This document shows, piece by piece, positions 18,858 through 27,023 of a DNA stretch of 37,618 nucleotides. Source of the DNA: Deltaproteobacteria bacterium (GTDB taxonomy: Bacteria > Myxococcota > XYA12-FULL-58-9 > JAFGEK01); NCBI GenBank assembly GCA_016931625.1, contig JAFGEK010000049.1, positions 1-37,618 on the forward strand. The letters are read 5' to 3'. Made by a program: the position numbers and the translations under genes. Position 1 is the first letter of the stretch. Every line of letters starts with the position of its first letter. The notes beneath the pieces were generated by a model, which saw only the letters and a list, made by a program, of their open reading frames with translations, made no database searches and was not told where the DNA came from.

Positions 18858-20482
18858 AACCTCACGGACAACTGCGTTTATCAGAATTACATTGGCCTTT
18901 AGTAATTACCGTTGTTTTAATTGCTTTACTTGGTGTTTATAATTTACACTCGGCGGCTGCGGCGCGAGATTCACAATTATATGCAATGCAAGCAATGTGG
19001 ATGGGCATTGGTGCGATTGTCGCCGCATTTTTTTTATTTCTTGATTACCGTTTTACCGAACGCTTGGCTTATCCATTTTTTACCATAATAATATTTTTGT
19101 TACTTGCAGTACTTGGTCAGGGTCATCATGCTAAAGGAGCGGTACGCTGGCTGCGCATAGGACCAGTTAATTTTCAGCCGAGTGAATTTGCTAAGCTCGC
19201 TGCAGTTTTTTGTCTATCACGATACTTTCATACTCGTATTATGCCTGACGGTTATACTATTGGTTCATTAGTGCGCCCATTTAATCTTTCACGCCCATTA
19301 GCAGTAATAGCGGCGTTAATAATCGGCTGGAAAAATCTTTGGCTAACTGATCCACTGGGTCAACTTGCCAGATTTTTGCGTAGTACTATTGGCGTGAATC
19401 CTAAAGAAGCAGGCGACCTACTATGGTTTCGTATTTTTATTCTATTTAGTATCGCCAGCGCAGTCGCTTTTACAATTATTCTAATTATTAGGAGAGAACG
19501 TAGTGACGCTTTGTTAAATCCCTGGCCACCCACGCGTCGTAAGCGATTAATTACATTAACATCGGTGATTGGGATGCTGTTGGTAATACTAACAATTTGG
19601 TATTGGAAATCGCCATGGTTGCGTGATCCACTAAGTGTAATAGTATTAAATTTAGTTAAAAATGCAGCTCCTTTAGGTCAGTATGCCAAACCAAACCCAG
19701 GCTATACCCTACGTGTAATTTTGGTGATTGCCGCAGCAATTTATCTACTTGCCGCGTTATTGCACCTGCGACATGGGGTAACTAATATTATTGATATGGT
19801 AGTTGCACCTGTAGATCTTATGTTTGTGCCACCTCTTCTTATTTTAGTTCAACCCGATCTTGGTACGGCAGGAATAGTTATTTTAATATCAGCTAGTATC
19901 ATGTTAATAGTTGGTATTCGTCTGCGTTCATTAGTTATTTTAGGGATATTTGGCATTGTGATTGCCACTATTGGCTGGGCGGGGATCCTTAAAGATTATC
20001 AAAAGAGACGCGTTATTACTTTTATGGATCCTGAGCATGATAAACAAGGCGCGGGATGGAACGCTGTGCAATCAATGATTGCGGTTGGCTCAGGACAATG
20101 GACTGGTAAAGGGCATAAAGGCGGTACGCAAACACAGTTATCATTTTTGCCTGAACAACATACCGATTTTGCTTTTAGTGTATGGGGTGAAGAACAAGGG
20201 TTTTTAGGCAGTTCATTATTAGTAGTGCTTTATTTATTAGTAGCTTTTTTTGGATTCTCAATAGCTGCTGATGCCAGAGAGCATTATGGTGGTTTGTTAG
20301 CTGCTGGAGCGACTGCTATTATTTTATGGCAAGCTTTGATAAATATGAGCATGGTGATTGGTTTGTTTCCAGTCGTGGGTATTACTCTGCCGCTATTTTC
20401 ATACGGTGGTACCTCAGTAGTAACTGTTATGTTAGCAGTAGGTATTTTGCTAAATGTTCACTGGCGACGAAGGGTACATTAA
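18854..20482 (+). CDS. rodA: RodA glycosyltransferase with a large membrane insertion
   Basis: SEDS-family peptidoglycan polymerase of the elongasome. The N-terminal part (1-126) ends in the conserved RIGPVNFQPSEFAKLA; the C-terminal part resumes at about 318 with PPLLILVQPDLGTA and continues through GWNAVQSMIAVGSG, LPEQHTDFAFSVWGEEQG and the final FSYGGTS. RodA is normally about 370-420 residues; this one is 542 because roughly 160 residues are inserted between PSEFAK...FHTR and QPDLGTA. The insertion holds about four hydrophobic stretches (near 147-163, 191-212, 233-250, 285-303) separated by basic loops. No frameshift is involved. Overlaps mrdA by ATGA, so PBP2 and RodA are translated together. 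Confidence 0.93.
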   Translation: MKPHGQLRLSELHWPLVITVVLIALLGVYNLHSAAAARDSQLYAMQAMWMGIGAIVAAFFLFLDYRFTERLAYPFFTIIIFLLLAVLGQGHHAKGAVRWLRIGPVNFQPSEFAKLAAVFCLSRYFHTRIMPDGYTIGSLVRPFNLSRPLAVIAALIIGWKNLWLTDPLGQLARFLRSTIGVNPKEAGDLLWFRIFILFSIASAVAFTIILIIRRERSDALLNPWPPTRRKRLITLTSVIGMLLVILTIWYWKSPWLRDPLSVIVLNLVKNAAPLGQYAKPNPGYTLRVILVIAAAIYLLAALLHLRHGVTNIIDMVVAPVDLMFVPPLLILVQPDLGTAGIVILISASIMLIVGIRLRSLVILGIFGIVIATIGWAGILKDYQKRRVITFMDPEHDKQGAGWNAVQSMIAVGSGQWTGKGHKGGTQTQLSFLPEQHTDFAFSVWGEEQGFLGSSLLVVLYLLVAFFGFSIAADAREHYGGLLAAGATAIILWQALINMSMVIGLFPVVGITLPLFSYGGTSVVTVMLAVGILLNVHWRRRVH

Positions 20483-20552
20483 GTTGTAACTGCGAGATAT
20501 TTCTAGTTATTTGGTTTAAACTATGTAACAATTATTTTCAGAGGGTACTGGC

Positions 20553-20978
20553 GTGAGCGAAAGATTGTTTATATCGCAGTCACAACTTGAAGGTTTCGTT
20601 GAGCAAGGCGAAGCAACCTTCGAAAACGATATTCTTACAAGTTTAGCAGAGCAGCGTAGTCATAAATTAGCGCCAGCGGTGCGTGTATTATCATTAATAG
20701 ATGGGCAAGACCAATTACAATTGATTGGTAAAATAATAACAATTAACGAATTAAACTCACTGAAAGTTGAACATTACACAGGTACTATTATTTCGGGTGA
20801 CACTGGCTATGAGTGTGAAGAAGGTTATGTAGGAATATTGCAAGATGAACCAATTTTTAATGACCATATAAAAATCGAGGCGACTCCAAGTACTGAAAGC
20901 AATTCTCCATCAATTTTCGAAGATGATAAAAGTGATTCAGAATTACTCGCCGATTTTTTATTAAAGAATTTACAATAA
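20553..20978 (+). CDS. Hypothetical acidic protein downstream of rodA
   Basis: 141 residues, acidic, without signal peptide or membrane segment. A possible folded part (20-110) is rich in alternating hydrophobic residues (VRVLSLIDGQDQLQLIGK), followed by a Ser/Glu/Asp-rich linker and a short C-terminal helix ending LLADFLLKNLQ, which looks like a docking tail. GTG start with AGAGGG 7-8 bases upstream. It follows rodA by 70 bases on the same strand and may share its transcript, suggesting a cell-envelope or division accessory role, but nothing in the sequence proves it. Confidence 0.7.
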   Translation: MSERLFISQSQLEGFVEQGEATFENDILTSLAEQRSHKLAPAVRVLSLIDGQDQLQLIGKIITINELNSLKVEHYTGTIISGDTGYECEEGYVGILQDEPIFNDHIKIEATPSTESNSPSIFEDDKSDSELLADFLLKNLQ

Positions 20979-21018
20979 TAAATAGCATCTAAGTCGAGTT
21001 ACATGTAAAAAGCATTTT

Positions 21019-21327
21019 ATGAAAAAAATCTCATCAATCCTATTTCTTGCAGCAAGTGTTTTTCTTTTTGCCTGTGGTCCAAAACTATCATTAGAAGGTT
21101 CAAGAGTTAAGCTTTTAGATTCTGCTGATGAACTTAGTAGCTGCCAGCCAATTAGCAATGTTGATGCTACTGCCGCCTCAAAAGAAAAGGCAGAAATTAT
21201 TATTCGCAACAAAGCTGGAACCATGAATGCCGACCGTGTGGTTATTAAAGAAACTTTAGAAGCTGATGGCAAGGTTAAGCTGCTTGGTGAATCATATAGC
21301 TGTTCTGCTACCGAACTTGGCAATTAG
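21019..21327 (+). CDS. Small lipoprotein, DUF4156-like
   Basis: 102 residues. Lipoprotein signal MKKISSILFLAASVFLFAC with lipobox LFAC and lipidated Cys19; Gly at +2 does not retain it in the inner membrane by the Asp rule, so outer-membrane location is likely. The mature part has two further cysteines (in SSCQPIS and YSCSAT) that may form a disulfide, and the pattern of Ala-rich helix, then NADRVVIKE, then a Cys-containing strand resembles DUF4156/RcsF-type domains. It is 40 bases downstream of the acidic hypothetical gene. Convergent with the next gene, with only six bases between the stops. Confidence 0.75.
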   Translation: MKKISSILFLAASVFLFACGPKLSLEGSRVKLLDSADELSSCQPISNVDATAASKEKAEIIIRNKAGTMNADRVVIKETLEADGKVKLLGESYSCSATELGN

Positions 21328-21333
21328 TTAATT

Positions 21334-22008
21334 TTAATCTGTTATAACTTTATTGCTTGGTTCATTTTTACTTAAAGGCGAAATGAGTTTCCATTGCAAT
21401 TCAGCTACCCCAATAGCGCTAGCAATACGTAACGTCGCACTAGTACTCTGTGGTTCTAATACTAGTTGATGCATTGCGTCTGTAAGTGGAAAGCGCACCA
21501 AATAGGCTTTATCAAATTTTGTAATATAGGGGTAAACTTCGCGCAAATTTGCATCTATTTTTATAGGCTCGATGCTCGCGGGATCGACAGCAACTTTATC
21601 GTTCGAGCCAATTAAAGAAAGATGCCAAATAGAATCTGCTTGATCGAGGTCATTCCATTTATCATCAGGCGTGTATACAGCTATAAAAAAATTGTGAAAT
21701 TGTTCTACATCGCCAGTAAGCGTTACCAGTTCACGTTTGGTTATGGTACCGCCATGTCCATAAATTTCAGGAAAAGCCAAAGCAAACGCGCGACGAAACT
21801 CAGGTGCATGCAAAGTAGCAGTTACAAATATTTTAGTATCAAAATTACGATAAACACGATCTGAACGTGTCCAACGAGTTAGTATTGTTCGGTAATCCTT
21901 TGCTGTTATATTTTGTTGCTGACCATACAAAGATGCTAGTGGAGTACTGCTGCAGGATGCCAATAAAAACCAAGTGCTAAGCAAAGGCCATAAACCAAAA
22001 GAGCGCAC
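21334..22008 (-). CDS. Putative outer-membrane lipoprotein of unknown function
   Basis: 224 residues with a signal peptide and lipobox LASC (lipidated Cys19, followed by SSTP). The mature part has no recognised catalytic motif; segments such as RVYRNFDTKIFVTATLHAPEFRRAF and YLVRFPLTDAMHQLVLEPQS suggest a beta-rich immunoglobulin-like or NTF2-like fold, but this is a guess. It lies 20 bases downstream of pyrE on the same strand, so it is probably the last gene of the bactofilin-pyrE transcript. Conserved lipoproteins of this kind are common in the former Deltaproteobacteria. Confidence 0.75.
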   Translation of the reverse strand: MRSFGLWPLLSTWFLLASCSSTPLASLYGQQQNITAKDYRTILTRWTRSDRVYRNFDTKIFVTATLHAPEFRRAFALAFPEIYGHGGTITKRELVTLTGDVEQFHNFFIAVYTPDDKWNDLDQADSIWHLSLIGSNDKVAVDPASIEPIKIDANLREVYPYITKFDKAYLVRFPLTDAMHQLVLEPQSTSATLRIASAIGVAELQWKLISPLSKNEPSNKVITD

Positions 22009-22028
22009 TTGTTAAAATCTCCAAGTGT

Positions 22029-22604
22029 TTAAGTAAAATCATCACGGGTAAATAGCGAAGTATACGGAATACCAGTTGCACGCAACGCTTCACGTCCACC
22101 TTCATTACGATCAACAAGACTAAATATTGCTACTGGTGCTAAGCTACTTTCACGTGCACGATCAACTGCTTTACGTGTTGAACCACCGGTAGTAACTGTG
22201 TCTTCAACAATTAAAACTGGTGAGTTTTTAGGGAGATTGCGTGTGCCTTCTACCCAGGAAGCTGTACCATGGGCCTTTAGTTCTTTACGAATAATAAATG
22301 CATGAACAGGCGCACCACTTTGCCAGCTAATAATTGAGGTTGCAGTGGCGATCGGGTCAGCACCCAAAGTCATGCCACCTACACCATCAATACGAATATT
22401 TTTAGCTCGTAAAGTTTGGATATGAGAAAAAATCAACTCACCAATTAAACAAGAACCCTCAGCATGAAGTGCGGTCTGCCGTCCGTCAATATAAAAGTCA
22501 CTTTGCTTGCCAGAAGCTAATGTTACTAAACCACGTCGCCATGAAAGCTCTTTAAAAAGATCAAGCAAGCGCGAACGGGCCGATTCAACAGACAACTTGG
22601 CCAT
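22029..22604 (-). CDS. pyrE: Orotate phosphoribosyltransferase
   Basis: Converts orotate and PRPP to orotidine monophosphate, step five of de novo pyrimidine synthesis; cytoplasmic dimer. The PRPP-binding motif is VEDTVTTGGST (133-143), the flexible catalytic loop RKELKAHGT (106-114), and the substrate-side VGGMTLGADPIA (75-86). 191 residues, a normal length. ATG at 22604 is favoured because AAGAAG lies about seven bases upstream; a GTG at 22610 that overlaps the bactofilin stop is the alternative and adds two residues. Placement directly behind bactofilin genes is unusual for a nucleotide gene but the overlap implies co-transcription. Confidence 0.94.
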   Translation of the reverse strand: MAKLSVESARSRLLDLFKELSWRRGLVTLASGKQSDFYIDGRQTALHAEGSCLIGELIFSHIQTLRAKNIRIDGVGGMTLGADPIATATSIISWQSGAPVHAFIIRKELKAHGTASWVEGTRNLPKNSPVLIVEDTVTTGGSTRKAVDRARESSLAPVAIFSLVDRNEGGREALRATGIPYTSLFTRDDFT

Positions 22605-22606
22605 TA

Positions 22607-23212
22607 TCACTTCTTCTTAGAGACTACCTTCTTTTTAATTTTTTTTGCCCCCATGACCACCGGAGCTGTTGCTGGAACTGGGGTCGGTGTAATCATTGGT
22701 TTACTGGGCTCGCTACGTCTTGGTATTGGCGCGGGCGCGGGCGCGGGCGCGGGCGCTGGTGGTGGACTAGGACGTCGTATTGGGGCCGAAGGTATAGACA
22801 TACGCGGTGTTGTTGATACCGGACGTGATACCAAAGCTCGTTCATTACGTGGTGATGACGAAGCTACACTGGAGCGAGGACTTTCGAGATCTCCCATGTC
22901 GACTGCGCCTCGATAACGAGCACCATCCACAATAATTACACGCGGTGCCTTTATATCGCCAACCATTCTGCCTACTTCGGTAATTTCAACACTTTCAGTG
23001 GCATTGATATTGCCAACTACTACGCCACTAATAATTGCGTTGCGAACCGAAATGTTTGCTTTAACGATACCAGATTCTTCAACATTTAAAGTTTTAGTCA
23101 GGTTAACAGTGCCTTCAACCCGACCTAAAACGGTGAGATCCTCATCGCCTTGTAAATTACCATTAATGAGAATCGACTCACCGATGACGGTGGACGTGTC
23201 ATTATCTACCAT
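22607..23212 (-). CDS. Bactofilin with Pro-Ala-rich, basic C-terminal tail
   Basis: Polymer-forming cytoskeletal protein (bactofilin family, DUF583). The core (about 10-110) shows the right-handed beta-helix repeat pattern, with short hydrophobic strands such as GNLQGDEDLTVLGRVEG, NISVRNAIISGVVVG and GDIKAPRVIIVDGARYRG. Residues about 115-201 are disordered: Pro-Ala dipeptide repeats encoded by GGCGCG hexamers, then a lysine-rich end (KKIKKKVVSKKK). Such tails mediate binding to membrane, DNA or partners. It is the longest and last of three tandem bactofilins, and its stop overlaps the pyrE start region. GAGAGGA precedes the ATG. Confidence 0.93.
   Translation of the reverse strand: MVDNDTSTVIGESILINGNLQGDEDLTVLGRVEGTVNLTKTLNVEESGIVKANISVRNAIISGVVVGNINATESVEITEVGRMVGDIKAPRVIIVDGARYRGAVDMGDLESPRSSVASSSPRNERALVSRPVSTTPRMSIPSAPIRRPSPPPAPAPAPAPAPIPRRSEPSKPMITPTPVPATAPVVMGAKKIKKKVVSKKK
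22728..22756. repeat. GGCGCG hexamer tandem repeat inside bactofilin gene
   Basis: Four perfect GGCGCG units plus a partial fifth. On the coding strand they encode alternating Pro and Ala. The unit is a multiple of three, so changes in copy number would lengthen or shorten the linker without breaking the frame. The tract is strikingly GC-rich in an otherwise AT-rich window. Confidence 0.85.
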
Positions 23213-23247
23213 GGATTATCCTCTCGCGTGTTGGTACTTAGACACAC

Positions 23248-23562
23248 TTAAACATCCATGTCGACGTTGCCCTTGAATGAAGCACCGTCGGCAATAAGGA
23301 TGCGTGGCGCCTTAATATCGCCAACAACACGACATTGGGTTTTCAGCTCGACCTTATCAGTGGCCGTGATGTTACCAGTGACTTGTCCAGAAATGTCAAC
23401 GTTTTGAGTCTCGATATCAGCCTCTACAACACCTGAAGCTTCAACATAGAGGCTCTCACGTAATTGAATTTTACCTTTAACGGTGCCTTGAATAACGAGA
23501 TCTTCGTCACCAGTTATTTCACCATCAATCACGATGGAGCTGCCAATTACGGTGTTCGCCAT
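23248..23562 (-). CDS. Bactofilin, short form
   Basis: 104 residues, almost entirely the beta-helical bactofilin core: repeats such as IVIDGEITGDEDLVIQG, VVEADIETQNVDISGQV and VVGDIKAPRILIADGASFKG. No tail beyond NVDMDV. The ribosome-binding site is AGGAGA. It lies between two other bactofilins with 35 bases to the next gene and 59 from the previous one. Close similarity in the GDIKAPR...DGA...G(N/A)VDM segment to both neighbours points to tandem duplication; the three may co-polymerise. Confidence 0.93.
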   Translation of the reverse strand: MANTVIGSSIVIDGEITGDEDLVIQGTVKGKIQLRESLYVEASGVVEADIETQNVDISGQVTGNITATDKVELKTQCRVVGDIKAPRILIADGASFKGNVDMDV

Positions 23563-23621
23563 GATGCCAATATCTCCTTTTATGCGGTCCTTTGCTTATT
23601 CGTACATTTAAAAAACTTGTT

Positions 23622-23966
23622 CTAAATGTCTGGTGGCAGTGGTACATCCATTTCGATATTACCACGGAAACGAGCGCCATCTTCAATGACAACTCGCGGG
23701 GCGCGTACATCACCAACAACAGTGGCTGTGCTCGAAATAGACACTCTCTGCGAAGCATCAATGTTGCCACTCATGTTGCCATTGACCGTAAGTTCACGCG
23801 TTTCGATATCGGCTACTACGATGCCACTATCATCAACGGTGATATGATCTTGTAGCGAGACATGACCTTCGACGCGGCCTTCGACGATTAAATCGCCTGA
23901 GCCCGAGAGGTTGCCACGAATTTGAATACCCTTGCCAATAATACAGGCTGTCTCATTATCAGCCAT
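23622..23966 (-). CDS. Bactofilin, first of three tandem copies
   Basis: 114 residues, bactofilin core with repeats such as IQIRGNLSGSGDLIVEGRVEG, GNMSGNIDASQRVSIS and VVGDVRAPRVVIEDGARFRG, and a short Pro-containing C-terminus (VPLPPDI). GGGAGG six bases before the ATG is a strong ribosome-binding site. It heads the bactofilin-bactofilin-bactofilin-pyrE-lipoprotein cluster. Bactofilins typically bind membranes through a hydrophobic N-terminus; MADNETACIIGKG is only mildly hydrophobic here, so membrane contact is uncertain. Confidence 0.93.
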   Translation of the reverse strand: MADNETACIIGKGIQIRGNLSGSGDLIVEGRVEGHVSLQDHITVDDSGIVVADIETRELTVNGNMSGNIDASQRVSISSTATVVGDVRAPRVVIEDGARFRGNIEMDVPLPPDI

Positions 23967-24026
23967 CTAAACCTCCCAAAAGCGATAACATCACGGCGAC
24001 GGTAACCAACATCGGGTCGCGAGTCA

Positions 24027-24076
24027 ATTATATCGACACTTGTTATATCGATTGCACGTACTATTTATCGTACTAT
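24027..24076 (-). promoter_or_regulatory. Candidate promoter with direct repeats for the bactofilin cluster
   Basis: On the minus strand a perfect TATAAT (24032-24027) sits about 60 bases before the first bactofilin start. It overlaps one of two direct repeats TCGATATAA (24028-24036 and 24043-24051). A second pair of direct repeats, CGTACTAT on the plus strand (24057-24064 and 24069-24076, 12-base period), lies just upstream. No good -35 is seen at 16-18 bases, so the repeats may bind an activator that replaces it. Confidence 0.4.
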
Positions 24077-24129
24077 GTTACTTTTTGGATAGATTAAAAG
24101 ATGTAGGGGGATGGGAGATAAAGTCAAAA

Positions 24130-26043
24130 TTAAGCTCGAAAACGATTGCTAACCCGATATCGCAGTAATTCCCATGCATCAGTTTCTCGTAATTTCGCTT
24201 CGTCATCAAAAAGTATGATAAAAGTATTATCATCAAGATCGATAAGCATTTGTTGGTCATCAATTATTTCATCATTTTGAGCTAAGAAAACATGTTCAAG
24301 AGCGATTTCAAGCTCGTAGCGTTTAAAAATGTCATTAAAGATACGTTCTTTAAGTTCGCCGACGGTTATAGTGTCAGCCTGTAATGGCAAAAGTTGGATC
24401 CCAAAACCACCGCGACCTAAATGAAACGACCATTCTTTAATTATTTCAAAATCTAAAAATGCTGAATTAAGCACCGCTTGCACGTCTTTGCCTTTTGGCA
24501 TCCAATAACTACGTAAGGTATGGCCGCAAGCCGGGCACAATAGTGACCGTAAATCATCGAGTCCATGGGTACGAAATAATGGTACGGTAAATACATTTTT
24601 GCTGCAGGATGAACATTTTTCGCGATCGCCAAGTATTCCAAGCACTTTTTTGAATTCACGGCGCATAGGGATGGAGCGTAAAAGAATGGGTACAGCTTCG
24701 CGAATTAGGTCAAAACGAAAGCGCAAGCCTAAATGGACTACTTTTTCGCTGGCTTTTTTAATACCGAATTCGACATATTGATCGGCTAATACTAGTGTTT
24801 TTTCAAGGCTATCTGCAAGTTGATCTTTTTTATTAAGAATTTTAAAACGTAAAGCTATATCATCGTAAGATTCTAATCCTGGCAACGGAAAAGGTGATAA
24901 TTCAGCAACATAAGTCAACAATAAAAGACGCAACATACTACGGTTAGTATTAAGTTGTTCTTCAAGTTTAGCTGCTAAAGCTTTGGCTTCTGAGCTGACT
25001 TGCAGATCGCGTAATTCTTCAAGGCCTAATCTGACAAGGCGCTTATCAGCAAAAGGATCATAACGTTGTTCTAAAGCGTCAATCTGACGGGTGCTTAGTA
25101 CGTTATCACCAGAATTTTTACGGTTGAAATTCTCCACTTCTAACTCCAACTCGTGAGTGGCATTTGCCACATAGGCGTAAGATTTTTCAACGCGCTCACG
25201 CATTTCGTTTTTTATCTCAAGAATCAAATCACAACCAACTGAAGCAGCTTGTATAGTATTACGCATCAATTCACATGTTGGTGTGCTTTCAATCTCTTGG
25301 CGCTCGTTTTGTAGATTAGCTAGCACCATATCGAACCATTCTTGGCGCTGTTCTAATGTTTCAAGCTGAGTTGAAATGTCGAGTTCTGATTCATCAACTT
25401 CACCCCCTTTAGCTTGCTCGGCCATAGCTTCTAAGCGAGCAATATCGCCATCATGATATAGCGAATTAATGCGCGCCATTATTTCACTAAAGCGTACGCG
25501 ATCGCTTTCTATGGTAGCTAAATCAGGGTGATATCGCCTAGCTAAAGAACGATAGGCAATTTTTAAACGGTCATCAGAGTTGCGTAAGGTTGTTGCCAAA
25601 GCTTGAGATTTTGTATCGTCGTTTTCAATATTAATATTTGTTGACGATGTTTTTGCTTGCTTAGCGTTTTTAATATTTTGGTTTAAACGCGTTTGACTTT
25701 GGGCTAACTCATGATTGCGCCGGGCAGCTAGCTTTTGATAATGTTTTTCGATTGTTTCATTTGGAGCTTCTTGTAATAAATCACTCCAACGCTCATAATA
25801 TCGTACTAGTTGCTCAATGCGGGTAAGATCCAAGTTTTCTATAGCTAAACGACTTTGATAAGCACTCTCAAAATCTAAAAGTTGTTCTCGCAAGGTTTCG
25901 ATTTCAAGATCTAATTCTGCAATTTGATCGCGACGTTGATTAAGCACGCTCTGCAACTGGCGTAAACGGTTGCGTTCAGGAATATCAGCAAGAGTTAATT
26001 CCTGCGAGGAGGTGCTTTTATTTTTTGTTTTTGCCTTCTTCAT
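24130..26043 (-). CDS. Coiled-coil protein with central J-domain-like region and zinc ribbon
   Basis: 637 residues. Order: charged coiled coil (about 20-150, heptads such as LEIETLREQLLDFES), a J-domain-like region with YRSLARRYHPDLA carrying the HPD triad (172-174), a long helical middle (225-460), a four-cysteine zinc site (C477-x2-C480 and C503-x2-C506), and a C-terminal part ending in beta-rich TFIILFDDEAK. The HPD triad implies recruitment of Hsp70/DnaK, so it could be a specialised co-chaperone, though standard J-proteins have the J-domain at an end. No signal peptide, so cytoplasmic. It lies upstream of the bactofilins on the same strand and divergent from kdsB; a link to bactofilin assembly is conceivable but unproven. 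Confidence 0.8.
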   Translation of the reverse strand: MKKAKTKNKSTSSQELTLADIPERNRLRQLQSVLNQRRDQIAELDLEIETLREQLLDFESAYQSRLAIENLDLTRIEQLVRYYERWSDLLQEAPNETIEKHYQKLAARRNHELAQSQTRLNQNIKNAKQAKTSSTNINIENDDTKSQALATTLRNSDDRLKIAYRSLARRYHPDLATIESDRVRFSEIMARINSLYHDGDIARLEAMAEQAKGGEVDESELDISTQLETLEQRQEWFDMVLANLQNERQEIESTPTCELMRNTIQAASVGCDLILEIKNEMRERVEKSYAYVANATHELELEVENFNRKNSGDNVLSTRQIDALEQRYDPFADKRLVRLGLEELRDLQVSSEAKALAAKLEEQLNTNRSMLRLLLLTYVAELSPFPLPGLESYDDIALRFKILNKKDQLADSLEKTLVLADQYVEFGIKKASEKVVHLGLRFRFDLIREAVPILLRSIPMRREFKKVLGILGDREKCSSCSKNVFTVPLFRTHGLDDLRSLLCPACGHTLRSYWMPKGKDVQAVLNSAFLDFEIIKEWSFHLGRGGFGIQLLPLQADTITVGELKERIFNDIFKRYELEIALEHVFLAQNDEIIDDQQMLIDLDDNTFIILFDDEAKLRETDAWELLRYRVSNRFRA

Positions 26044-26216
26044 TGTCCATCTTTAATGATTGCAAATAGCTTTTAGCGTAAAAAAGCGGTGTATTGCATC
26101 ATTGGCTCATGATCGATAAGTGATACACAGCTTGTATTTGTTCAATAGGGTTTTAATCAATAGATCTTAGTAGGTGAAAAATCAGTTAAGGTGACAAACG
26201 GTTTTATGAGAATGGC

Positions 26217-27023
26217 ATGCAAGTTGCGTTAATAATTCCAGCTAGATACAACTCATCGCGTTTATCAGGCAAGCCGCTAATTACTATAGCCGGAAAGACA
26301 TTAATTGAGCGTGTTTTCGCTATTGCACAAGCAGCAATTAAAGATTTTTTTAATATTCAGGTCGTGGTAGCTACTGAAGATGAACGCGTGGCAGACTTTT
26401 GTGGCGATCGTAATATTGCTTGTGTTATAACTCCTGCATCATGCCGTACAGGTAGTGATCGGGCATTTGCCGCAGCACAACAATTAACTAACCCACCTGA
26501 TTTTGTTGTTAATATGCAGGGTGATAACCCATTAGCACCTCCATGGTTTATTCGGGCATTAATTGAACAAGCTCAGCGCGATACTAACATCAAAGTTATT
26601 ACTCCATGTGTGGCACTTAGCTGGGCTGAATTAGAGCTATTGCAAAAAAATAAGGCCATAACTCCATTTTCAGGTACCTGTGTAATTAGAGATAAGAATA
26701 ACAATGCAATTTGGTTTTCAAAAAACATAATTCCGTTAGTACGTTATAAACGATTTGCCAGTGATAGTGAGAAATCTCCAGTGTTACGTCACATTGGGAT
26801 TTATGGTTACCGTTACGCGGCATTGCAGCGTTTTAGCAGTTTACCTAGAGGAGATTACGAAGTCATCGAAGAGCTTGAACAACTGCGTTTTCTTGAAAAC
26901 GGTATTTCTATTCGTTTGCACGAAGTAAATTATCATGGGCGAAGCGGAATGTCGGGCATTGATTCGCCAGAAGATATTAAGCGCGCTGAAGCCATAATTG
27001 CGCGCGAAGGTGAGATCGCATGA
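26217..27023 (+). CDS. kdsB: CMP-Kdo synthetase (KdsB) homologue with altered QGDEP motif
   Basis: Family role: activates Kdo with CTP to CMP-Kdo for lipid A-core assembly. The nucleotide-binding N-terminus IIPARYNSSRLSGKPL (6-21) and the following VVATEDERV and CRTGSDR segments are typical. The family motif VQGDEP reads MQGDNP here (Gln101-Pro105, Glu to Asn at 104). The C-terminus GMSGIDSPEDIKRAE matches the usual VDTPEDL ending. 268 residues, slightly long. The change could mark a shifted substrate, such as a different 3-deoxy sugar acid. The stop overlaps the start of the next gene (ATGA), so the phosphatase-fold protein is probably co-translated. Confidence 0.8.
   Translation: MQVALIIPARYNSSRLSGKPLITIAGKTLIERVFAIAQAAIKDFFNIQVVVATEDERVADFCGDRNIACVITPASCRTGSDRAFAAAQQLTNPPDFVVNMQGDNPLAPPWFIRALIEQAQRDTNIKVITPCVALSWAELELLQKNKAITPFSGTCVIRDKNNNAIWFSKNIIPLVRYKRFASDSEKSPVLRHIGIYGYRYAALQRFSSLPRGDYEVIEELEQLRFLENGISIRLHEVNYHGRSGMSGIDSPEDIKRAEAIIAREGEIA

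Noticed and set aside
22653-22916. 87-codon plus-strand glycine-rich frame opposite the bactofilin tail
   Set aside because: It is the antisense shadow of the Pro-Ala repeat, not a glycine-rich protein.
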